NCBI RefSeq assembly: GCF_024586455.1
Contig: NC_065921.1
Coordinates: forward strand, 90,270,061-90,334,060
Direction: 5' to 3'
Origin: Bactrocera neohumeralis
Lineage: Eukaryota; Arthropoda; Insecta; Diptera; Tephritidae
DNA length: 64,000 bases
Shown here: positions 1 to 9,654 of the stretch, one piece after another
Layout of the letters: each line of letters starts with the position of its first letter
How positions within the stretch are numbered: position 1 is the stretch's first letter
Notes under the pieces: model-generated
Database searches by the model: none
Told to the model about the DNA's origin: nothing
Seen by the model: the letters and a program-made list of their open reading frames with translations, nothing else
Program-made: the position numbers and the translations under genes

Positions 1-58
1 TATAATCAAAAATAAACATGAAATTGGTATTAAATTAGTAATGTCGAGATTCACTTAC

Positions 59-527
59 TAAAAGATCTTTTCCATTATCAAAATCGGATCTTAAAGAATT
101 TCCAAGGTCGCCCTCTGGTACCTTCAAATCTTCACGTATTTCTCCATTATCTGACATCAGAGTGAGGAATCCGTCATCACTTATATCAGTCAACTGATAA
201 TCCTCCCGTTTAACGTGTGGCACATCCATATTATGGGTTGAAGGGCAGATATCTTCATATCTGATTTTAAAATATTTCATATTATAAAGTTTATCTTCGA
301 TTTTATTATTTCACTTACTTCTTATTTGTAAAAATATCAATGCCAACCATATGGACTTTAGCATGACCATGTTTGCCAGTTTTTGAGGTAGACATCTCAA
401 CTATTTTGCACGGTCGTCCTTTCAACATAACAAATCCGTTCTTGCGTAAAGCCGAGCATTGCATCGGATATGTTTGAGAAGCACCAGAATCGCCAGTCTC
501 AAAATGATGATCATCCATTTCGGCCAT
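59..527 (-). CDS. eIF5A: Eukaryotic translation initiation factor 5A, partial
   Basis: Two coding exons are present: 319-527 (start codon at 525-527) and 59-260. They are joined by a GTAAGT donor and a TCAG acceptor so that the reading continues as FTNKK then YEDICPSTHNMDVP. A second GTAAGT donor starts at 58, so the C-terminal exon lies outside the window; about 137 of the usual ~159 residues are encoded here. eIF5A binds ribosomes and relieves stalling at polyproline and similar motifs. The hypusination loop TSKTGKHGHAK is intact, with the modified lysine at residue 52. The SH3-like N-terminal domain and the start of the OB fold are visible. Nothing is broken. It is head-to-head with RpL12, about 1.8 kb away. 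Family assignment is certain. Confidence 0.97.
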
Positions 528-2256
528 TTTTCCCAGATATTAGACTACCGCGTACCAAAAAAATATCTGAAAATATGCAGAAATAAAATAAATATTTACG
601 TATTGAACCGGTAGCGAATATTTAACCATATTGTATATAAACTCATTTGAATATTTAAAGCGGTTTCATTATGTCAAATAATGTTTACATGTGATATTTT
701 GGAAAATCGTGTATTAAGCTTACTAATAAAACAACTGAATATTTATCAAAAACGTAGTAAGAAAGCATTTGATTGTGTATATACAATAAAGCTAATATTT
801 AACCGAACGATATACAGCGTCGCCGTCAAACAGTATGGCTTAAAATGTTACTATTGTAATTATGTTCTTAATTTTTTAGTCTTCCAACTACAATTTTATA
901 CTTGCTCATTGACGTCAAGTACTCAATGCATAGTCAAAGAAAATCCTAGCATACAAAAGAAATACCACTATTTCAAGTCCCAATTCGTCTCAGTAACACA
1001 AACAAATTTCACTTTTTAGGATTCATTTCCACCTTCAAACGTGATAGCATTTTAAATATTACATTTATACTTTAAACTGCATTAAAAATATCACAAATTT
1101 CGAAGAGCTCGATACTCACATGTGATTTAAATGATAGCCTTAAGCAAAGAGAAGAAACGGCACAACCCTGCTCTTGTCCACGAAACACTTGAATGAGTAA
1201 TCAAGTTAGTGTATCCGGTCAATAAATTGCATTAAAATGGCGCAAACAATGCTTCGGTAGAATTCAAGCATGATTGTTCAAGCATTGCCTTGTACACTCA
1301 TATAATTTTGCACAATTCCAAGGTCTTCTGGATCATCAATGCTTGCATAATCATCAACAAATAATATTTAAAAATGATTAGAAAATGTATACTTTGCTCA
1401 ACCCAACATATTTATAGATGATTAATTAAGTTTCAATTAGATATTTTTTTTACGAGTGGTCGATTTAAGTTCACCTTTTGCCTTTATCCCCTTGAGAATT
1501 CTTGAAAAAACACTCTAACAGCTGATTAGACTTCATGTAAATTTTGACAAACAAACCTGAACAAACACTTAAACTAGTTTAATTCTTTTCTATTTTGTGC
1601 CAATACTAAATGTTACTAAAATTAGATCAACATAGGGGAAAAAAATTTTATATTGAGTACTATCCAAGCAATCAAAAAATCTATGAATAATTTACTTTAA
1701 CGATTATGACGTCATTTAAAATTGATAAGCACAAAAAGAATATTTTTTAATAAAACATGTAAACTATATCTTAAGATATAAGATTAATAATTAATCTATT
1801 TTTGTCTCTTAGCAGGTAAGGCCGAATCGTTAAAAGTATTATGTTTTTTTTTTATTGATTGTTCGGTAACGACATCAAAGAACTATAAAGAAAATGTTAA
1901 CGAAAAAATATTAGTTAAAATTCTTATTCATTTGAACAACTTCGTAATTGCTGTAGATAAAAATATATGATTTGCTCCTAAATAGCATATAAAGGTTTAT
2001 TCCTAACATTCAATAGCTTTATAAGATTCTAAGAAAAATCTTAGATTTTTGCAATTATTGTACATGAAATAGTAACATTTCGATGATTTGAAATTGTTTT
2101 GAAAGAAAAACTTTTAACCGTGATAGAAATAAATTTTTTGTAAAGAGTGTATAATTGATCGTGTAACTGTCATTCATATTTCAATATCACAAGTGCTTGT
2201 AGGTCAAATGCTTGAAGCGGATTTTGCAACTTTGTCAACAAGAACCCAACTCCCGT
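528..2256. other. Intergenic region between eIF5A and RpL12
   Basis: A+T-rich spacer between two divergently transcribed translation genes; it must hold both promoters. The longest reading frame (681-1019, plus) has no recognisable domain and no coding-like features. No repeat family or RNA gene was recognised. Confidence 0.6.
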
Positions 2257-2282
2257 CCTTTTACCTCAAGCTTTGTCGTTGG
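2257..2282 (+). promoter_or_regulatory. RpL12: RpL12 5' UTR exon with TOP-like start
   Basis: The pyrimidine-rich stretch CCTTTTACCTC is followed by a possible donor (GTGTAT at 2283), and a TTTCCAG acceptor at 2341-2348 precedes the RpL12 start codon. This is the usual layout of an insect ribosomal-protein gene: a terminal oligopyrimidine cap region, a short noncoding exon, then the ATG exon. The exact cap site is inferred. Confidence 0.5.
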
Positions 2283-2374
2283 GTGTATGTCTCTTATTTT
2301 TAGTCTAATATTTATCCATGATTATATTAAAGATCCTTTGATTTCCAGATAGCTTTGTGTGCACAGAACGAACA

Positions 2375-3049
2375 ATGCCGCCAAAATTCGATCCTACGGA
2401 AATTAAATTAGGTATTTTGTATTTTTTTTAATAAAATCATTACGTCTAACTTCACCTATTGTTTCAGTTTATTTGCGATGTGTTGGAGGTGAAGTCGGAG
2501 CTACATCTTCTTTGGCTCCTAAAATTGGTCCCCTTGGTTTGGTGAGTTAAACCCTAATAGTGATAATCTCATTCATGACTATAAACCATATTTCTTCTAG
2601 TCTCCAAAAAAAGTTGGTGATGATATTGCTAAAGCTACCGGTGATTGGAAGGGACTTAAAATAACTGTATGTCTGACTATTCAAAACCGTCAGGCTGCTA
2701 TATCAGTTGTTCCATCAGCAGCTTCTTTAATTATCAAAGCCTTGAAAGAACCTCCCCGTGATAGGAAGAAGCAAAAAAACAGTAAGACTTTTTTTTGTAT
2801 TTTTTTTTTGTTTTATGTTTATATTTATATATTTTTTTTTTAGTTAAACATAGTGGAAACATTACCTTTGACGACATTCTTTCGGTAGCGAGAACAATGC
2901 GGCCTAGATCTATGGCTCGCAATTTGGAAGGTACTTGCAAAGAAATTTTGGGAACTGCGCAAAGCGTAGGTTGTACTGTAGACGGAAGGCCGCCTCATGA
3001 CATTATTGATGACATTAATAGTGGCTCCATTGAAATTCCCTCTGAATAA
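2375..3049 (+). CDS. RpL12: Large ribosomal subunit protein uL11 (RpL12)
   Basis: Four coding exons: 2375-2411, 2468-2541, 2601-2781 and 2844-3049, all with GT..AG junctions and consistent phase, giving the 165 residues expected of the family. The protein binds 28S rRNA at the base of the P-stalk and helps form the GTPase-associated centre. The N terminus MPPKFDPTE, the LRCVGGEVGATSSLAPKIG segment and the C-terminal GTAQSVGCTVDG segment are all conserved. AATAAA signals lie at the stop codon and at about 3084. Nothing is unusual apart from oligo-T tracts in the last intron. Confidence 0.98.
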
Positions 3050-3193
3050 ATAAAAAGTGTTTAATCTACTTTCCAAATTCAGAAATAAAACTTGTTAATT
3101 ATTTAATCTGACTTAAATTTGGAAGAATACCAGGCATAATATGTCAGGTGATGTATAACTTAATTACATTAAACTTTAATCTTGTATTCGTTG

Positions 3194-3484
3194 TCAGAAT
3201 AAAGCAATAAGAAATGCATGTCGACTTGAATACTTTGGATTGATAGTCATTTGAGTTTCGAAATGTGAGCCAACTTCATAGGCATTATTGTGGTACTCAT
3301 AGTGAACAAAAATTGTTGCCAGTTGACAGATGATATCCTCAACTATTTTCTTGAAGTTATCGGCTTTGTTATTTCTAAACATCCAGACACGACCTTGGAC
3401 AACTTTCATTGGCGAAAATCTCAACAAAAGGAAACTATACCGCAAAAAGGCACGTTTTTGTTCACTTGCACTTTCGTACGAAGA
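3194..3484 (-). other. Unassigned open frame, possible exon or short gene
   Basis: On the minus strand a frame stays open for about 97 codons and ends at 3194. It includes RFSPMKVVQGRVWMFRNNKA and CQLATIFVHYEYHNNAYEVG. Composition is protein-like (aromatic, charged and hydrophobic residues in balance), unlike most chance frames in this A+T-rich DNA. No ATG precedes the likely N-terminal part; the first internal Met is about 25 codons in. I do not recognise the family. It lies between the 3' ends of RpL12 and the septin gene, so it could be a short gene, an exon of an unmodelled gene or a remnant. Confidence 0.3.
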
Positions 3485-3857
3485 GCAGCTTTTCTATAGA
3501 GTCGTATTATTAATTGGTTTCATTTGTAATGTTTATGACACTGGAAAATTATAACTACATAAAGTATATGCAGACTGCCATCTATTCCTCCAACAAATAA
3601 AACATTTCCCTATTTATTTAGATACATACATGTGTTTTTAGTGCAATTGTATATATTTTCACATGTATCTTAAGTGTATACAAATTCTCTTTATAGCTGT
3701 CTACTTTATTTATAAATAAATGAAAATACCAGTAACATACTTATATGAAAATATGCATTATAATCCCGTAGGTGCGTATAGATGTATTGATAATATAATA
3801 AATACAAGGAAATATTATTCAAATGTCAAATAAATAGAGCTATTAAACATTAGTATA

Positions 3858-5593
3858 TTACTTCTTTTTGTTTTTGCCCAGAGTCAAAGTATGATGAGAG
3901 GTTGATATTTGGGTTTTACGACGACTAAATTCCACAAAATCTTCTTCTAGCCTCTTTCGAGAATCTTCTAGTTTTCTTTTTTCCTCAGCATGGTCTCGTT
4001 TAAGTTTATCGAACTTTGCATGCAGCTGTAATGAACATCATGTTAAATGTAATATGTATTGATTTTTCTTTTTAAATATATTGCACCTCTTTTTCACTTT
4101 CTTTGAGCTCAGCTTCTTTTTCTTTGACCCTTTGTACAAACATCTGTCTAACTTCTTCTTCTTTGGCTTGTAATTCAGCTAAATGATTAGACCGCTTCGC
4201 CTCAAAGGTCTGTTGGAATGAAATCTAAAAATAAACATTATTAATATTAAGAATTTACTAAACACAATTTTAAAGTACCGGTTTGTTGTCACTATCTACA
4301 TCACTAAAGCCCATTTGTTCAAGACGCTTCTGTCTATAAAGTTCATAATGACGTGTATGGGTTTTCTCCCTCATATCTTCCATATTAGTTCGGATCAGCA
4401 TCTCACGAAGTTTAACAAAATCGCAATGCATTTCGTTTTCAACTTGTACGGTGCCCCATGGATATTGACGAGCTCGAATTAACTTGTTTCCCACTTTTAT
4501 GAAATCAGTACTGCCTACTACAGCGAACGGAACATGAGTATTCATAGTTGTGTTCGTTTCAGCAACAGTTTCATCATCGGTTGGAAACTGATATATGTGA
4601 ACACCATTATTGGATAATTCTTGCATAATTTTGCTTTTGAAACGGTTCAACTCGGATTTTGAGATTGTGTCAGCCTTTGCAATAATTGGAATGATATTTA
4701 CTTTGCTATCGAGTTTTTTCATACATACAAGATCTAGGGACTTAAGCCCATGACCTGTTGGGCAAATAAAATACAAGCATACATGAATGCGGCTATCGTG
4801 ACATGACACCAAAGAACGCTTGATCTTGAGCTCTTCTTGCAAATAGGCCTCAAACTGTGCGTCAATATAGTCAACTACAGCTTTAAATGAGTCGTCCTTA
4901 TTAATTTGATCACCATACCCAACAGTGTCGCAAATTGTTAGCTTGAGACGTACATTACTCTCTTGTAATTCATAAGTATGCGCTTTCAATTTTACGTTCG
5001 GTAATGTATGCGGACTTGGTGTAGACTCAAAGCTTGTATTAAAAAGTGTATCCATGAGTGTTGATTTGCCAAGACCTGTTTCACCTAAAAAATTGTATAT
5101 TTAGTTTTAATTATTAAATTTTACATCAATGTACGTATGTATATCTTTACCTATGCACATGACGTTGAAAACAAAACCATTTTGAACGCTCTTATTGACC
5201 AGCTGATCCGGCAAGCTATCAAATCCAACATGTCCTGATAGTTTTAGTGTTCGTAAATGAGGTTCGTTCTAATACATTTAAATATGTGAGGAAGTAAATA
5301 CAAAATAAAAAATGTTACTAAAACGTTTTATTGTTAAAACATATAAATATATGTGGATGGAAACTAAAAATAAACATTAAAATCTGTTATTGAAATTTTT
5401 TGGTATGAATTCATTTTTAATGATACTCGAAACTATTAATAGAATAGTTCTACGTTTAGCAAATATAATCCATATTTTCGAGAAAGTGTTACAGTTTAAT
5501 ATTCAACAAATTATAAGTAATTTCAAGCTGACAATATTTTTTAATACTAAGCACAATATAATTTACCTTAACGAGGTCAACAGCGACAGACAT
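3858..5593 (-). CDS. Septin of the SEPT6 group (Sep2/Sep5-like)
   Basis: Five coding exons: 5567-5593 (MSVAVDLVK), 5151-5268, 4279-5084, 4087-4224 and 3858-4025. All junctions are GT..AG and in phase; the product is 418 residues. Septins are GTP-binding proteins that assemble into hetero-oligomeric filaments at the cortex and cytokinetic furrow. The P-loop GETGLGKST is split across the exon 2/3 junction; the G3 motif DTVGYG and G4 motif AKAD are present. The septin unique element follows. The last two exons encode a Glu/Lys-rich coiled coil of about 95 residues ending in LGKNKKK. The DLVCMKKLD region and SEPT6-type coiled coil point to the Drosophila Sep2/Sep5 pair; I cannot choose between them. 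No defects. Confidence 0.95.
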
Positions 5594-5599
5594 TTTCAC

Positions 5600-6284
5600 T
5601 TTTACAACTTTGTTTGGAAACTTTTTTGACTCAACTATTATACATATATTGGCATGAAAACAACGCCCTTATGTACGATTCAAAACTGTTGAATTTGTGA
5701 AACGAAACAGGGGTATGATTTGTAATCTCAAAAGTGATATCTAGAGCTCGTACATTTTACGATATGGTATTATTAATTTAGAGAACTTATTCGGGATTCG
5801 ACCTTCTCTTTCTTTTACGTTCTTCGGCTCATTAATGTACATTTTGTATAGTATTAATGCCACATTTGTAAAAAAATCATTTGTCACGTTAAATTTTTTT
5901 TACTTTATGCAGGCAGAGAGATTATCCATCTTATTTGCAGACGGATATCTCAATTGCTCTTTACACGGCAGCACTCTAACTAGAACTGTCTCTACTGCAC
6001 AATGTATATAGCAGATCTCTAACAAAATTTCGCTACTCGAATACTGTGGCAACTACGAATTGGCTGTGTAAGTAATTCTGCCAATTTATGGTCGATTCGA
6101 TTTTGTTCTATCATCCGCGTTCGGCACAAAGTTTTGAATTCACCTCATGACGAAGGAATTCACCCCGTGAAATATTAACATAGTTTTGATTTTAACCAGA
6201 AAGGAATCTGTAGTCGGAATAACAGCTCTCTTAAAATGATCAACGAAGGGATATTTTTGATCAACGTTCTCTGCAAGAACGGCT
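5600..6284. other. Spacer between septin and satellite array
   Basis: Contains the septin promoter side (minus strand) and a transition into the repeat. Two short TTCACC-CGTGA-like fragments occur around 6140-6170. No gene was recognised. Confidence 0.5.
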
Positions 6285-9200
6285 TGCATTTCTTTTATAG
6301 AGCCAGCTAACAGCCAGCTTACCGTGTGATTGAATTATGCCTGTTAAATCACATCACAGCGCGGTGCGAGCGTCACATTAGCACTGACCGTGCCTGCTTT
6401 TCTTTTACGGAGCTAGCTAACAGCCAGCTTCCCGCGTGATTACATTATGACTGTTGAATCACATCACAGCGCGGTGCGAGCGTCACATTAGCACTGACCA
6501 AGCACCGTGCCTGCTTTTCTTTTACAGAGTCAGCTAACAGTCAGTTTTTCGCGAGATTACATTATGACTGTTAAATCACATCATATCATAGCGCGAAAGT
6601 AACCAAAGCACTGTCCAGGCACCGTGCCTGCTTTTCTTTTATAGAGCCTGCTAACAGCCAGCTTCCCGCGAGATTACATTATGACTCTTAAATCACATCA
6701 TATCATGGCGCGAAAGTAACCAAAGCACTGACCAGGCACCGTGCCTGCTTTTCTTTTATAGAGTCAGCTAACAGCCAGCTTCCCTCGAGATTGTATAATG
6801 AATGTTCAATCACATCACAGCGCGTTGCGAGCGTCACATTAGCACCAACCAAGCACCGTACCTGCTTTTCTTTTATAGAGTCAGCTAACAGCCAGCTTCC
6901 GCGAGATTACATTATGACTGTTAAATCACATCATATCATGGCGCGAAAGTAACCAAAGCACTGACCAGGCACCGTGCCTGCTTTTCTTTTATAGAGTCAG
7001 CTAACAGCCAGCTTCCCTCGAGATTGTATAATGAATGTTCAATCACATCAGAGCGACTTGCGAGCGTCACATTAGCACCAACCAAGCACCGTGCCTGCTT
7101 TTCTTTTATAGAGTCAGCTAACAGCCAGCTTCCGCGAGATTACATTATGACTGTTAAATCACATCATATCATGGCGCGAAAGTAACCAAAGCACTGACCA
7201 GGCACCGTGCCTGCTTTTCTTTTATAGAGTCAGCTAACAGCCAGCTTCCCTCGAGATTGTATAATGAATGTTCAATCACATCACAGCGCGTTGCGAGCGT
7301 CACATTAGCACCAACCAAGCACCGTGCCTGCTTTTCTTTTATAGAGTCAGCTAACAGCCAGCTTCCGCGAGATTACATTATGACTGTTAAATCACATCAT
7401 ATCATGGCGCGAAAGTAACCAAAGCACTGACCAGGCACCGTGCCTGCTTTTCTTTTATAGAGTCAGCTAACAGCCAGCTTCCCTCGAGATTGTATAATGA
7501 ATGTTCAATCACATCACAGCGCGTTGCGAGCGTCACATTAGCACCAACCAAGCACCGTGCCTACTTTTCTTTTATAGAGTCAGCTAACAGCCAGCTTCCC
7601 TCGAGATTGTATAATGAATGTTCAATCACATCACAGCGACTTGCGAGCGTCACATTAGTTTTTCTTTTATAGAGTCAGCTAACAGCCAGCTTCCTCGAGA
7701 TTGTATAATGAATGTTCAATCACATAACAGCGACTTGCGAGCGTCACATTAGCACCAACCAAGCATAGAGTCAGCGCGATTATCTGTTAAATCACATTAT
7801 ATCGCGAAAGTAACCAAAGCACTGACCAGGCACCGTGCCTGCTTTTCTTTTATAGAGTCAGCTAACAGCCAGCTTCCCTCGAGATTGTATAATGAATGTT
7901 CAATCACATCACAGCGACTTGCGAGCGTCACATTAGCACCAACCAAGCACCGTGCCTGCTTTTCTTTTATAGAGTCAGCTAACAGCCAGCTTCCGCGAGA
8001 TTACATTATGACTGTTAAATCACATCATATCATGGCGCGAAAGTAACCAAAGCACTGACCAGGCACCGTGCCTTTTTCTTTTATAGAGTCAGCTAACAGC
8101 CAGCTTCCCTCGAGATTGTATAATGAATGTTCAATCACATCACAGCGACTTGCGAGCGTCACATTAGCACCAACCAAGCACCGTGCCTGCTTTTCTTTTA
8201 TAGAGTCAGCTAACAGCCAGCTTCCGCGAGATTACATTATGACTGTTAAATCACATCATATCATGGCGCGAAAGTAACCAAAGCACTGACCAGGCACCGT
8301 GCCTGCTTTTCTTTTATAAAGTCAGCTAACAGCCAGCTTCCCTCGAGATTGTATAATGAATGTTCAATCACATCACAGCGACTTGCGAGCGACTCACATC
8401 ATAGGCACCGTGCCTGCTTTTCTTTATAGAGTCAGCTAACAGCCAGCTTCCTCGAGATTGTATAATGAATGTTCAATCACATCACAGCGCGTTGCGAGCG
8501 TCACATTAGCACCAACCAAGCACCGTGCCTGCTTTTCTTTTATAGAGTCAGCTAACAGTCAGCTTCCGCGAGATTACATTATGACTGTTAAATCACATCA
8601 TATCATGGCGCGAAAGTAACCAAAGCACTGACCAGGCACCGTGCCTGCTTTTCTTTTATAGAGTCAGCTAACAGCCAGCTTCCCTCGAGATTGTATAATG
8701 AATGTTCAATCACATCACAGCGCGTTGCGAGCGTCACATTAGCACCAACCAAGCACCGTGCCTGCTTTTCTTTTATAGAGTCAGCTAACAGTCAGCTTCC
8801 GCGAGATTACATTATGACTGTTAAATCACATCATATCATGGCGCGAAAGTAACCAAAGCACTGACCAGGCACCGTGCCTGCTTTTCTTTTATAGAGTCAG
8901 CTAACAGCCAGCTTCCCTCGAGATTGTATAATGAATGTTCAATCACATCACAGCGCGTTGCGAGCGTCACATTAGCACCAACCAAGCACCGTGCCTGCTT
9001 TTCTTTTATAGAGTCAGCTAACAGCCAGCTTCCGCGAGATTACATTATGACTGTTAAATCACATCATATCATGGCGCGAAAGTCATGTCCGGGCACCGTA
9101 CCTGCTTTTCTTTTATAAAGTCAGCTAACAGCCAGCTTCCCTCGAGATTGTATAATGAATGTTCAATCACATCACAGCGACTTGCGAGCGTCACATTAGC

Positions 9201-9405
9201 ACCAACCAAGCACCGTGCCTGCTTTTCTTTTATAGAGTCAGCTAACAGCCAGCTTCCGCGAGATTACATTATGACTGTTAAATCACATCATATCATGGCG
9301 CGAAAGTCATGTCCGGGCACTGTACCTGCTTTTTTTTTATAAAGTCTGGTAACAGCCAGCTTGCGCGAGATTACGTTACGAATGTTAAATCAAATCACGT
9401 TCTCT
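6285..9405 (+). repeat. Satellite array 1: 233-bp dimer of two related monomers
   Basis: About a dozen head-to-tail copies. Monomer A (~116 bp) has CCGCGAGATTACATTATGAC, ATCATGGCGCGAAAGTAACC and AAGCACTGACCAGG. Monomer B (~117 bp) has CCCTCGAGATTGTATAATG and GTTGCGAGCGTCACATTAGC. Both share AGAGTCAGCTAACAGCCAGC and GCACCGTGCCTGCTTTTCTT. The period of CCCTCGAGATTG is 233 bp (6781, 7014, 7247, 7480), a small higher-order repeat. The first ~500 bp (6285-6780) are more diverged monomers, and some copies are truncated (7660-7800, 8390-8450). Each monomer holds the palindrome GGCACCGTGCC or a near copy. Chance ORFs of 60-85 codons shift frame every dimer because 233 is not a multiple of 3, so the array is not protein-coding. 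Confidence 0.95.
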
Positions 9406-9654
9406 GTTCCCGCCATCAAATAAAATAATCGAACACATTTCAATACAAAAATAAAAAATTTACTTACGCACCCAAGTTTACCAATATAAAACAAAATTAT
9501 TAGTCAACAGGTATATTTGGACAAACAGTTTTGTAGAACAAAATTTATAATTTTTAATTAAAAATTCATAAAAACAAATTAAATTGACAGTTTCTTATTT
9601 CATATTTATAAAATGTTTGAAATAATTCTTATTATTAAGAATATAAGTACGTAT

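Noticed and set aside
681..1019. 112-codon plus-strand frame between eIF5A and RpL12
   Set aside because: No recognisable domain, no splice context, composition explained by A+T-rich DNA; starts in a likely promoter region.
7490..9342. Repeated 60-85 codon frames (MYNECSITSQR..., FSFIESANSQLP...)
   Set aside because: They are translations of the 233-bp satellite dimer; the period is not a multiple of three and the frames differ from copy to copy.
6285..9405. CRISPR-like array
   Set aside because: Repeats are contiguous 116/117-bp monomers without unique spacers, in a eukaryotic genome.
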